In this document: positions 33,230 to 44,141 of the stretch, in pieces
How positions within the stretch are numbered: the stretch's first letter is position 1
How the letters are laid out: each line of letters opens with the position of its first letter
Source: Physcia stellaris
Taxonomy: Eukaryota > Ascomycota > Lecanoromycetes > Caliciales > Physciaceae
Direction of reading: 5' to 3'
Length of the DNA stretch: 64,000 nt
NCBI GenBank assembly: GCA_018902385.1
Contig: JABSSW010000030.1
Location: 186,001 to 250,000 of the forward strand
The notes under the pieces: model-generated
What the model saw: the letters and a program-made list of their open reading frames with translations, nothing else
Told to the model about the DNA's origin: nothing
The model's database searches: none
Translations under genes and position numbers: made by a program

Positions 33230-33880
33230 TCACATCCACCCCCCAAAAACACCTAAAAGGCTACAACCACCCTCCAACCCCCATCCCCACCCCCAGCACC
33301 ACCCCCCAGCAACAAAAACCACCTTCCCATCAACAACAACCCTCCCAACGCCCGAATCCCTAGTACTACTCGACCCCGCCACCGCGCCACCCGATGAGCC
33401 CCTCCCTCCACCACTGCCACTGGACCCAGAAGATCCTGAAGACGATGAGCCCGACGAGCCTGTAGACCCCCTCCCCCCAGACGACGCACCTGATCCCGAG
33501 CTTCCACTCGATCCTGAAGAGCCGCTGCTCCCACTACTCCCGCTCGAGCCGGATGAGCCGGAAGAACCGCCGCTCGAACCGCCGGAGCTACCGCCGCTTG
33601 AACCGCCTGAGCTACCACCGCTTGAACCGCCTGAGCTACCACCGCTTGAGCCGCCTGAGCAACCACCGCCCTATAAGCCATTAGTCTACTTATTGCGAAT
33701 GAGGTCAAGAGGGAGAATTGGAGGGAGACATACCGATGACCCAGGCTTCATAATTAGATCGTCGCCCAGTGCTCGATTTATGAGGGAAAGACCAGAGAGG
33801 GCGTCGGAAGGCGGGGCGGTGAGTGCGAGGTGGGAGGCGCAGAGGAGGGTGAGCGCGAGAGCTAGGGGGGAGGTTTTCAT
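33230..33880 (-). CDS. secreted Gly/Ser-repeat protein, LIMKPGSS family member 1
   Basis: Minus-strand exons 33880-33734 and 33670-33230 with a 63-bp intron (donor GTATGT, acceptor ATAG), 195 residues. Signal peptide MKTSPLALALTLLCASHLALTA, a short mature N-terminus ending GDDLIMKPGSS, then a long low-complexity Gly/Ser region built from a 24-bp repeat (GGSS units, about 33570-33670), and a Gly/Val/Trp-rich C-terminus. The opposite strand has a long proline-rich open frame that is only its shadow. The protein at 42075 shares the signal peptide plus GD-LIMKPGSS plus Gly/Ser layout. Probably a cell-wall or surface protein. The C-terminal frame is the least certain part. Confidence 0.65.
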
Positions 33881-35213
33881 GATTGATGGGGAATACGGAG
33901 TTGAGGAAGAGGATGGGAGAAGGATGAAGGGTGTTGCTTAGTTGGTGGTGTGCGTGGAAGATATATTTGTGAAGGATATGTAGGTAGGTGATTTATTGCT
34001 AATCACGAGACTTTCGTGATACTCTTGTATTTGAGTCTCGAGGCTGCTGTTATCGTTCGGTCGAGCGGGAGGAGATGTGAGATGTGAGATTTGATTGCAA
34101 TTCCAGATGTTCGAGATACAAAAATTCAAAAAGAAAAATGATAAGGAGGAGCGACCCTGAAGATATACCCATCTGATTCAAGACCAAAAGCCCCAAAGGC
34201 GCCTGACAGGGCGCGGAACCTCACCTGCCCTGCTTCCATCGATCCATCTGACTAAGATGGTTCATCGGTGAAACATGACACTATCAAGAAAACGCAATTA
34301 TAACATAAGTCAGATCTGGTCACAAGGTCTGTTGGAAGGATGAGGCTGAGTAATACTAGTAGAGGCTAAAAATTGGAAACAGCCGGAGGATCTGCGTTAC
34401 AGCCGCAAGGCAGAGTCGCACTGGCGAATCACTAGTCACACGGCAGCCTTAGCCGAGGGCGAGGCATACATCCTTTCCTTGTTTCGTGTGTTTGAGAATC
34501 TTGAATCTGCACGTTGGTGCTTTGCATCGATGGAAAGGATTGAGATTGCAGAAACAAGAAAAACCAAGATGCGCATCTCGGTAGAGATGGGATAGAAGCT
34601 GATGCGACTCAATGGTCGTGCTATTGCAGGGCGTAACGCTTGAACTTGGCCCCTTGGGATGGTATGGAAGAACAAATCTAGCATAGCTAGTGCGATAGGT
34701 TGTTCCTAGATTGTCAGTGGCTTCATCTACCTTTCGCTAGTCAAACGACGCTCAAATAGCTTGGGCAATCCGCTGACCTCAATCGCCGTGTTTGCCGAAA
34801 ATGTGTGAGCCTGACTGTTAGTGTGGCTCTGCTAGAGACCTTAGACGAGAGGCGAACGAATCGTGATCATTAGCTACCACAGAGTCATCGACAGGAAAAG
34901 GACAAGATCCAGCAGAGTAGAAAGAAGCGGAAGAGGGTCTGCAGCAAACACAGTCTTGCTATTTGTCGGATATATGATCCAATGCTGCAGAACCAGTGTA
35001 TCTGGCACGTAATAGAGTGTGGTGGCCTCGACCCATTTCCTCTTGAACAAACCATATTGTCGCCATTCGTCTTCCGAGACGTTGGATGAAAATTGACAAA
35101 TCATGTCCTAAGGGACCGCAAATCAACAGATATCCGGTATCATACACACAGATGCATCAGCCTCGAAATTAGTATTCCTCTTCATGTCGAACCGCTGGCC
35201 AATCATATGAGCC
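33881..35213. other. intergenic
   Basis: Holds the promoter of the Gly/Ser protein and the 3' flank of DEF1. One tentative small secreted peptide at 34436-34576 is listed separately; otherwise nothing seen. Confidence 0.45.
34436..34576 (-). CDS. tentative very small secreted peptide
   Basis: 46-codon minus-strand frame starting MRILVFLVSAISILSIDA, which looks like a signal peptide, followed by a basic 28-residue tail. No homologue recognised and the length is within chance. Confidence 0.2.
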   Translation of the reverse strand: MRILVFLVSAISILSIDAKHQRADSRFSNTRNKERMYASPSAKAAV

Positions 35214-38200
35214 TCAATGCCCATAATTTCCAGCCCATCCCCCACGGTTGTTGCCATAATAGCTTCCAAAGCCGGCTCCGTACCCGCCGTACCCGCTTGC
35301 CTGATGAGACTGGCCACCAGATTGATGGTGACCACCAAGTCCGCCTGGGGAGGCGCCATACCCACTGGCCTGTTGGCCATGCATTTGATGCTGTCCTGGG
35401 TACCCTCCAAAGCCTTGCTGAGACTGACCATGACCTTGCGGTGGCGCATTCTGCTGCATACCACTAACTGCAGAGCCTGGCCGTCCTCCGCCAGGTTGTC
35501 CGAGCGCCGGGCTCGGTCCATTCGGGCCTTTGGAGGCAGAGTCATACGCGCGGAGAGAGTCTTCGTTGGCACTACCGCTACCACTTCCACCTTGTTGGCC
35601 ACCTTGCTGTGGGTGGTTAGAGCCTGGATAGCCCGACTGTGAGCGCCCGAACACATCAGGTATGTTACCATATCCACCCGAAGCACCATATCCCTGCTGA
35701 CCTTCCGCCGGTTGCGTGGACCCGGTGCGTCCATAGTTACCTATACCAGCAGATGTAGGTCCACCATCGCGACTCGGAGCGCTATGCTGCCCAAAACTTC
35801 CAACGTTGGCGGGGAAGAAGAATGCTGATCGTAGGCGCTCTGTGGGTATCCTTGATGAGGCTGACCATACATCCCTTGCTTACCACCTGCGCCTCCCCCA
35901 AAGGGACCACCCCCATAAGCGCCTTGATTGCCTCCATAGCCAAACTGAGGATTATGTGTAAGATATTGATCATCATACCGACGGACATCGTCAAACATCG
36001 GACGATCCCGACCATATGGATGATTACTTACATGCTGATTATAATAGCCGTATGGGCTTCCATAAGCGTATGAAGGGTGTCCGTAAGGATAGCCGCCGTG
36101 TTGCTGGCTACCCGCTTGACCTTGTTGATGCATGGATTGACTTGGCTGAGACTGAGGCGGTTGTTGATTTGGTACAGATGGGTTCGGAGTTGACTGGCCG
36201 CTGGTTTGAGCCTCAGTACCTTGACCATAACGAGACGGAGGTTGATGGCTGGTGGCGTATTGAGGCGCTTGCTCCGAAGCTGAGGTACCGAAAGCGCTGC
36301 CGACTCTCTGTTGGGCTGAGCCAGATTCCTGCTGGGTCTGCTGTGGTTGCTGGGCGTAGCTGTTATAGTAATTCTGGTACGCATTTCGTTGACTATCAGA
36401 AGTATAGTATGCAGGCATATCATTCGGTGCTGATGAGTAGTTACCCAATTGAGAGGGCGTTTGCTGAGACTGGCCCTGAGATTCGGGCTGGGATGTCGAA
36501 GGGTAGCCATCGTATTGCGGATGCTGCTGAATCTGCTGACCAAACGGCTCGTATGGTTTTTGTGCAGGAGCAGCCGTATCCTGTGCGGTATGCTGAGATC
36601 CATAACGTCCATATTGATTGTAAGGGTACCCTGATTGATTTGGCTGTTGAATGGCTTGGTCAGAAAGCGAGGCTTGACCAGGCTGTTGTTGATTGACTGG
36701 CGGTAACCCAGGAGCTTGACGTGGAGTGGGTAGTGTCTCTCCGGCAAGGGGCTGCGACAGCAGGCTAGAAGCTTGCGACGCGGGTGGAAGGGATGCACGT
36801 GGTGCGATTGGAGAGTGTTGCGGTGGTTGAGCACGAGTTTCTGGTTCTTCTCTGTCACTATCCACGTCACCATCTTCTGTCGATCCATTCAATCCCATGC
36901 TACCAAATTGGACAGCAGCACGATCCACCGATTGTTTGCTCGGCATGACGACCGCCTCTTGCTGTTCGGCAAGTCTTCGATTATAGCTGGCTGATCGCCC
37001 AGCTCCACCAGTTGCCTTATAAGCGCTTGTTGCAAAGCCACCCATGGGAGGTCGAGAAGCTGGTTGTTGTGAGCCGTGCAGCGGGGTATTGCCTCCAACG
37101 GCGGTACGCTGATCAATGGTGCTGGCAGCAGTGCTTGCTGCGGTCGCCACTGGTGCTGGTTCCGATGTGTCGGGCAATTGTTCCAAATTCGTCTCCGTCA
37201 ACAGGTCCTTTGATGGAGTAATCTCCAAAGCTGGCTCTGAATGCTCCATCGCAGAGATTGGTGGAGTTACTGATGTCTCCGTCTGAGGATGTTCGACAGA
37301 AATAGGGGGTGGTAATCCGGGCATGTCCTCCTCTATCGTAGGTTCTTCCATAGCAGGGGGATCAATCTCAGCTTCTTGAACCGCTGGTTGAGGTGTTTTC
37401 TGTGGCACCGGAACAGGTGCAGGCTTGCTGAACATGCTAGCCCAGCTACGTGTACCATCCGGCTTTAATGGTTTTGGAGCTTCTGCTGCAGGAGCCGGCG
37501 CAGGAGTTGCGTCAGATGCGGCGACATGTTCCCAGGACGATTCAAGAGGAGTTGTATCTGCATCACCCGGCTGATCCCATCCTCCAGTAACCCCATCAGT
37601 CTTGGGAACCTCATCCCAGCCGCCGCCATTTGCAGTGACTGTGGATTCATCCGGGCCTTTGTCCGTGCTAGCGTTCCGAAAACCATTCGCGGTTGATCCA
37701 GCCCTTCCCCCTCTCGTGGTACCTCTTCCGCGATCAGAGCCTCGGCCACGCCCACCACGAGGAGCGTCAGCGCCGCCGCGTGCACGCGCGCCTCGCGAAG
37801 ATGTATTTGAAGGATCTCCCGCTGTAATCCCGGGCTCTTTGACCTTCGATTGAGACCGATCCTTGGTTTTCTTCTTCACTTCACCCCACTGAGAAACATT
37901 GCCTGCGCATTTTATGTCAGTTGCATGACAGGAGCCCGTAACAAGCAAAGCGCTTAAAACTAACCCTCGGTGATCCGATCGATAGTACCCTCCAGATCAC
38001 CATTAGTTTCCTGCAGAGCAAAAACAATATCCTCGGCGGTCCAGCCTGGAAACATGTCCTTGATGGTACTAATCTTTGGGGCATATTGACGTTTGAGATC
38101 GCCCATTTCGCCTTCGTCTTCTTCTTCGTCCATGATTGTATCTGACACATCGGGTTTGTCTCCGTTGGTTTGACGGGCTGAGCTCCGTCCACCTCGAGAG

Positions 38201-38274
38201 ATGTAGCCTCCACGACCTCCTCGGCCAGAGCCTCTACCACGGGGCCCAGAAGGCCTCGACTTGACCTCGGACAT
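35214..38274 (-). CDS. DEF1: RNA polymerase II degradation factor Def1-like, CUE domain
   Basis: Nuclear/cytoplasmic protein that recruits ubiquitin machinery to stalled RNA polymerase II. Minus-strand exons 38274-37965 and 37902-35214, intron 62 bp, about 999 residues. N-terminus: RG-rich (RGRGSGRGGRGGYISRGGR), then the Def1 CUE domain (YAPKISTIKDMFPGWTAEDI, then LEGTIDRITEG across the intron), a second RGG patch, acidic and Pro-rich middle, and a very long Gln/Gly/Ser/Tyr-rich prion-like tail ending NRGGWAGNYGH. A C4/G4 run at 35811-35814 (plus strand) is one base short: upstream frame and downstream tail are both clearly conserved, and one added base makes the total exactly 1000 codons. 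I read this as sequence error. The start at 38274 is the first ATG before the RG-rich block. Confidence 0.9.
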
Positions 38275-38661
38275 GATACTATTGCGAGATGGGGTAGGTA
38301 CGAGCAATGGCGACTTCGGTACTGAAAGGTAGGCAAGCTTTTTCGAGGTCTGATGTATGAAATCACTGGAAGGCAGAATGACGGACACGCATTTAGAGTT
38401 TGTTAGGTGAAGGGTTGTTATGGGGAGAGCAGCGGAAAGAGGTCCGATGTTAATTGATCGCACAGAAGTAGAAGGAAATAGTGAGTATGAGATAGAAAAT
38501 CACATGCGGTTGAAGGGGATGATGAAGCACGAAAAGTCACCCCCAGGAGTCGCGTTTCTCCACGCAATTGCGAAACCAGAAAAGACGCTAAAATCTTTGC
38601 TAAGCCAGCGTCTTGGCGCCAAGTCATATGGAACTTATTTGCAATTCGCCTTCATTCTTTC

Positions 38662-39222
38662 TTACACCTGACTCCATTGGCCTTGACTTTCAAGTGGGCC
38701 TGACCATGCGAGCCATCCCATAAACCAGAGCGCCAGCATCTCCAAAATCCCCAACCCCCACCAGACACTCGCTGTGGTAGCTGTCAGACCACCAAAGTAC
38801 CACCCAACAAGCATTATCTCCCATGCCAAACATCCCAGCAAAAACACGTCAAAATGCCATCTAGTAACACTTTGACGCATGAATACTCTCTCGCCCGTCG
38901 CCTGCCCGATACGGCTCAGACACCAAGCTGAAAAGAAGAAGTGAACAACAGTGAGGATGATGCGGGGAATCACACTGAAGTGAAGGGCATGGGTGACAAT
39001 GCTAAGGATCGATGTGAGAGTGTCGAGGCCGAGGACGCCGCACATACAACTTCGTCGCACGGTCGTTGTAGTATCAGGGCAGTTGAAAGGCGAAAAGCTT
39101 GCAATCGTGACACTTGGTAGACAATCGCGAAGGGTCAGACCTGGTGACGCCGAGTAGGAGGGAGGAGAGTCCGACGGTGTCGTCTGCCTGTTGAAGGACT
39201 CAAACATTGTCGCTAAAGACAC
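38662..39222 (-). CDS. hypothetical small integral membrane protein
   Basis: Intronless, 186 residues. A Ser/Pro-rich cytoplasm-like N-terminus is followed by about four hydrophobic helices (around residues 62-85, 86-108, 125-145 and 150-172), the last ones Trp-rich (VWWGLGILEMLALWFMGWLAW). No family recognised. The divergent or tail-to-head neighbours (DEF1, SprT-like gene) say nothing about function. Confidence 0.6.
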   Translation of the reverse strand: MSLATMFESFNRQTTPSDSPPSYSASPGLTLRDCLPSVTIASFSPFNCPDTTTTVRRSCMCGVLGLDTLTSILSIVTHALHFSVIPRIILTVVHFFFSAWCLSRIGQATGERVFMRQSVTRWHFDVFLLGCLAWEIMLVGWYFGGLTATTASVWWGLGILEMLALWFMGWLAWSGPLESQGQWSQV

Positions 39223-39436
39223 CGGATTCTATGGTATCGTAGAGAGTACGTCTGAGAGAAGGTTGCACGGGGTAGGACTCTCGTGGCAGAGGTAAGTCAA
39301 CTCCACATGTACCACCGCTAGGTTTTTGATGGTATTTATGGTGTTTCGCTTGGCTGTTAAGGATACTTAAATGAGACTTTTCAGTATTTCTATGGAGGCT
39401 GAGTCAAAGCTCCCTTGCCACAGAGTTCCTAGCAGT

Positions 39437-39484
39437 TTTGAGGATAATGCTGAGCCGCAGGTTTGAGGATGATGCTGAGCCGCA
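39437..39484. repeat. two-copy tandem repeat, 25-bp period
   Basis: TTTGAGGATAATGCTGAGCC repeated once with a single change (AAT/GAT), each copy ending in GCA. Confidence 0.8.
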
Positions 39485-39660
39485 ATCCCACTCACAGCTC
39501 CCCTGATCTTATGACATGTGGGTACTCCAAGCTATCCCTGAATGTCCTCCGATCCTCTAGAATGGATTCCGATACAGCAAATCCAGAAATTCAATTGTTA
39601 AAAGGGTCACTCTCCTTGTAGATAGCAGTAAAGACGCGTTATATCCTTTACTCCTCGGTA

Positions 39661-39722
39661 GTGGGTCAGGACCTCACTAAGACTTGGGGACTGCGCCAGA
39701 AACTGCTGAGGTCCTGAACCAC
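39661..39722. repeat. inverted repeat (hairpin), 16-bp arms
   Basis: GTGGGTCAGGACCTCA (39661-39676) and TGAGGTCCTGAACCAC (39707-39722), one mismatch, 30-bp loop. Not next to a gene end; function unknown. Confidence 0.75.
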
Positions 39723-40171
39723 CATTACATCTCTTTCAAAATGTCTGCTGACTTCTATTCTAGGTCCAGCATCCGGTCAAAAAACACCTGATCCGAAGTA
39801 GGTTGTCAGTCGTGCGCTCATCTAAGTAGTTGTATCGACAGTGTCTTAAATATGTAATAATATTTATCTTTAGTTTTTCATAATATGGCTAGGGTCTAAG
39901 AGGATGAGTCTATTGGCGTTATTTGTTCCTCGTCCAATGGCTACAGTAAGAGGACGATTGTGTTGGCATTTTCCGTCAGGACAAAAGAATTCTGGACAAG
40001 TCAACTGAAGTTCAATTGCCACGCTATGACCCAGCTGATAGACACAAATTTTTGAAGTAAATGAAGGGTTTGAATGTTCTTAAATATTGACGAAATAACA
40101 GGGAGTAGGAACCTGTGGCACAACGTCGAAAACTAATGCGATGATCGCTAGCTAGGGAACAATCCAAGTCT

Positions 40172-41248
40172 CTACTTCCACTGCCAGTGGACCGGCAAAA
40201 CCTTTAAGACATCTACTTCCGGCTTCGTCTCGAGTATTGCACTACTGCCCCAGACCGTCAACAATGCCTCTATACGATTAAGACCCATATCTACCAGTCT
40301 TCCAAACAGCTCCGCATGAGGTAATGGAATCCCTAGCTCGTCCGATATTTTCTCTACAAAAACGGCATGGCCCAATGCTTTATCGGCCATTAATGCTCTA
40401 TCGGCGAAGTCATCGAGACGCCTGATCGCCAAGACGGCTTCGTTTTCGTCGTCGTCCTGGCCAAGGTCTTCCGATTCTCCGATGCTTGCGAGCCCAAAGT
40501 GTTCCCTTGCAGCCCATATACACATTCGGAGAACATTCTTCCAGGCTTTACCGTGGCCCGTTGGCCCCATTTCCTCCAGCAAGTCCAATACAGAACCATA
40601 CTTTCGGCTACCAAAGATCTCTACCCAAGCATGACTCATTTCATGTAGAAGGATGCCTAAGATTCTGAGCAGCTGTACTCGAGGCCTCTGGGGTTTTCCA
40701 GCGGAAGTGCTACGGTGCCGTAAAAGATGGATACGTACGGTGTGGCATTGCTGGTGCTTTCTGCAGGAATGGCAATAAGTCATCAAGCCTCCACGGCCAT
40801 CGAGTCTCGATTCGGTTCCCCACTCGATAGAACATCTTTCCAGCAACTTGCCATTGAAAAGGAATGCATCGAAGCACGCCGCGTACTGTTTGATGTCAGA
40901 TATATTCACGCCGTCACGGCCTAGATTCCTGGTCACTGTTGAGTGTATCAGCTTGAATGCATCCAAGGCCTTTACCTGATGAGCTCGGAATGGCCGCGAC
41001 TTGGAAAACTCATTGTAGTTCGCCTGAGCCTGGTAGTAGCCGTCTAGGCTGTCATGGGGGATGTACGAAGGATCATTCGAGGGGTTGTAACAGGGTAGGG
41101 CGTCGACAAGGTCTGTGTACGAGAGGGAGCTAGGAAAAGGATCGAAGTCGGTTTCCTCGCAAGCCTTACAGCAAGGGTATTCCTCGAGCCAGTCGAGCTG
41201 TTTGGAGACGGAGTTGATGTAGGACGTGTCCATGTGGGGCTGGAGCAA
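40172..41248 (-). CDS. SprT-like zinc metalloprotease-like protein
   Basis: Intronless, 358 residues (a second ATG at 41233 would also serve). The SprT-like domain lies at about residues 95-245: FDAFLFNGKLLERCSIEWG, a CHSC..C Cys/His cluster (about 159-168), the HExxH zinc site HEMSH at 202-206 with Glu203 as the catalytic base, and GPTGHGKAWKNV supplying the third ligand at about 232. SprT/Spartan proteins cut DNA-protein crosslinks; whether this fungal family member is an active protease is not known, but the motif is intact. The C-terminal 100 residues are unmatched. Confidence 0.8.
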   Translation of the reverse strand: MLQPHMDTSYINSVSKQLDWLEEYPCCKACEETDFDPFPSSLSYTDLVDALPCYNPSNDPSYIPHDSLDGYYQAQANYNEFSKSRPFRAHQVKALDAFKLIHSTVTRNLGRDGVNISDIKQYAACFDAFLFNGKLLERCSIEWGTESRLDGRGGLMTYCHSCRKHQQCHTVRIHLLRHRSTSAGKPQRPRVQLLRILGILLHEMSHAWVEIFGSRKYGSVLDLLEEMGPTGHGKAWKNVLRMCIWAAREHFGLASIGESEDLGQDDDENEAVLAIRRLDDFADRALMADKALGHAVFVEKISDELGIPLPHAELFGRLVDMGLNRIEALLTVWGSSAILETKPEVDVLKVLPVHWQWK

Positions 41249-42074
41249 CCGAAAGGCCTCTATTTCTCAAAAAGAAGATCTTTTCCAAGATGTGGGGAAG
41301 GAGCGATTGAAGCTTTCGGGTTGTCCCTATGGTGATAGATTCAGGTACGTTCCGGCAGTACCATTCACAACTCAGACCAGTGAGCCGGTGCTCGAGACCA
41401 GTTCAACGAAGTTATTTGAACCACGATTTGTTGAAAGGGGGCTTACAATAGAGTTTAGCCACCGTGGAGATAAAGCGAGGGACAATGGCCCTGCCCTCAA
41501 CAAAGGCATTTTTGACGTGAGTGTACTTGTTTCATTGCATGTGAACCCCTAACCCATGTGTATTCAACAAGTGATACACCCGTCGGGAATGATGAATCCA
41601 CTGAGTCAATCTCAGTGATCGTGTTGTGCCCCTGACTGCGTAGCAGTGGATCAGCTACTTTCTTCCTCATCATGCTGGATGGATCTATCATTAAGAATCA
41701 CTTAAGCTGTGACTGAGCAAATGAAAACGCTATCATCAAATATCCACAGTTCAGGGAGACAATTGGAAATAAATAAAGTATCCTAGCGCAGTCTCAACGA
41801 AAAGCAAGAATGCATAATTCGTTGACTATTACCACGCGGCACTCGGTGTATTCTGTTATGGAATATGCCGCTTGGGGCAACATAATATAATGGGGCCCCG
41901 CCCAGATCTAGTAGGCAGGTACTTTCCCAACAATATATCTATTTATCTGCATTTCCATTACTATTTCCATTTCACTGCTCACCTTCATAATTCCAGAGAC
42001 TGAGCTACCACCATCCAACCCACCCACAAAACTTCCTCTCGTCCTATCCTTCCCCCAAAAACTAAAACACAAAA
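41249..42074. other. divergent promoter region
   Basis: Between the SprT-like gene (minus) and the Gly/Ser protein gene (plus). A TATA-like ATAATATAATG lies near 41881-41891. A plus-strand frame at 41226-41552 overlaps the SprT start and has no support. Confidence 0.45.
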
Positions 42075-42511
42075 ATGCATATCTCACCATCAACCCTCCT
42101 CCTCCTCCTCACCATCCCGCACCTCATCTCCGCAGCGCCTCAACCGCAATCACCCGCCATCTTCGAGAGTCCCCCGTGTTCCGCGAGGTAGGAGATGGGT
42201 TGATAATGAAGCCTGGGTCTTCTCCCTCGTCCGCGGGCGGTAGGGCCTCCTCGTACTCCACCGCTGCGCGCGGCGGGGGTGGGAGTTCGGGGGGTAGGGG
42301 CTCGTCGTCGTCGTCTGGGTCGAAGGGTGCGAGCGGTGGGAAAGGATCGTCGTCGTCGTCTGGGTCGAAGGGTGGGAAAGGGAGTAAAGGGGGCAAAGTT
42401 AACTCTGTCATGACCAATGACTCGGCTGCTGGGAACACGGGCATGGGGTGGAGGGTGATATTGATAGTGGGCGCGTTGGGAGCAGTCGCGGTGGGGATGG
42501 GATGTTTGTAG
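42075..42511 (+). CDS. secreted Gly/Ser-rich, GPI-anchor-like protein, LIMKPGSS family member 2
   Basis: 145 residues if a short C run at 42171-42175 is one base longer than in this sequence; without it the signal peptide (MHISPSTLLLLLTIPHLISAA) is in one frame and the rest in another. Mature part: VFREVGDGLIMKPGSS, then Gly/Ser/Lys repeats (two copies of a GSSSSSGSKG unit), then a hydrophilic spacer (NSVMTNDSAAGNTG) and a hydrophobic C-terminal helix (WRVILIVGALGAVAVG), which together look like a GPI-anchor signal. Related to the gene at 33230 through the shared GD-LIMKPGSS block. Probably cell-surface. The ATG at 42075 is the only one giving a signal peptide. Confidence 0.7.
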
Positions 42512-44141
42512 TCTTGTCCCTGGGGAAGGGGGAAGTGTGAGGAGGGTATAAAAGGGGCAATACCGCCCCATCCCAACTCTCATCAATTTGGTGAAGGATA
42601 TTGCGTTGCTTCCTTCCTTTCGAGCGGGCGGAGGGGATACGCATTACTACGTAAAGTTTCTATATTTTCTCGAGAATCCTAAGTCAAATGCGTGTGACCG
42701 TCTATGTCTTTCGTGTAGATCGGCTGAGAAGGCCAGCTCGGTATCGAAGTCATCTTTCCGCTGGTCAAAGGGGGAAATCCAGTAGAAGGTCTATTCCATG
42801 GTCTGGTGCGTAGGATGCTTCGCCAATGATATACGCATTGTGACAAGACATGGAATCTGTCCTTGACACAAAGCTCTTGGGTATGACATGGGCTAGAGAT
42901 CATCTTCTGAGTTTGTTCTACGTCGGGTAAATGGCAGATCTGGTAGGGTATATGTTGAAAAGAGTCGTACCACGGTAAGACTTAGTACCAAGCCATTGAA
43001 GACCCTGCGATTGCTGCTCAGCTAATGGCACGAGACAAAGGCCGAAAAGTTACCGCGGAAGGGAGAAATCAAGTATCGCGTTGGGCGAAATGGATGTGGG
43101 GATCTATAAGTCGCGCCAGGTCATGAGGGTACGATCCGTATAGATTGTGATATTGCTGTTGATTCATCAAGTGAACAGCGTGCCCGTGATCAAGACTTGT
43201 TATTCTGAGATTCTAATTCATTACCATGAAAGCGCCACTGGAATTTCATGAATGGGTGCAGATATCTTGGAATTACAAGGCCAACCAGTAGTAAGAAGAG
43301 AACATGAGAATAGGAAGTAAAAATTCAACTCGGGAATCTGGCACTGAATATGAACAATGACGACCTGCATTGACGTGCTTCATATACCAAGAAACCAACG
43401 AAGGAGAAATTGAAATCATACGCGAAAGCAGAAGATAGGGTTGTTGATATTAGCATTGAAATGAAATCACGATCGATCCGTTTCGGATCATGAATTTGCA
43501 AGGATATTGAGGAATCATCTTATGGGATCACGTCCTGGAGGCTCAAAGAGACCAACAACCAGTAAGATTTTCAGAACAAGTGTTTTCGTGTGGAGAGTGA
43601 AATAATCTAGTGGTGTCTCGGCTGATAGGGAACCTCTTTTCGTTTCTTGTTCTTGCAAGGTGTTGTACTCTCTAAGCTTCCTCTTTTACTTAAGAGAAAA
43701 AAAGGCAACGATGAACACGTTACCAGGGCTCTCTCTCCTCAGCAGGGGTAAAAACATGATCTAGCAAAGATTATATGTGAAGAAACAAAAGGTTCGTTCC
43801 AAGGGAACTTGCTGTCTCTCCATTTCGTTAGCTAACAGCTTAATTTCCACCTTGACTGAAAGAGAATAGGACTCTGAGATCAGATGTACTCGAAGGCAGC
43901 GAAGCCAGAAATCCGTTGGATAGGGAGAGCGAGAATTGAGAGCCTTCCCCCTCTCATGCAATGCGAGTCAGACGGCTCCACCATAAGTCAACCTATCCAG
44001 CCCCCAAGCCCGCTACCCATTCGCACGTATTATTGCCTTTCCCGCTCCCTCAGTGCAGTTCTCCTGTTCCCACGCTTGATCATGATTCTCGAGTCGGACG
44101 CAAAGAAATGAAAACCCCCTAAACACGCAGGTCGACAAGTT
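42512..44141. other. 1.6-kb intergenic stretch
   Basis: Only short open frames; no RNA gene, repeat or transposon recognised. Moderately AT-rich at 43140-43700 but without the CpT/CpC depletion seen in the islands. Confidence 0.45.

Larger units (their letters stand above)
39223..40171. other. intergenic with small repeats
   Basis: No gene. Contains a two-copy 25-bp tandem repeat (39437-39484) and an inverted repeat (39661-39722), listed separately. Confidence 0.5.

Noticed and set aside
33198-33941. Long plus-strand proline/leucine/acid-rich open frame
   Set aside because: It is the antisense of the Gly/Ser repeat gene on the minus strand; only the minus strand gives a signal peptide, intron and a paralogue.
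36028-36888. Long alternative minus-strand and plus-strand frames inside DEF1
   Set aside because: Shadows of the Gln-rich DEF1 coding sequence; CAG/CAA repeats keep other frames open.
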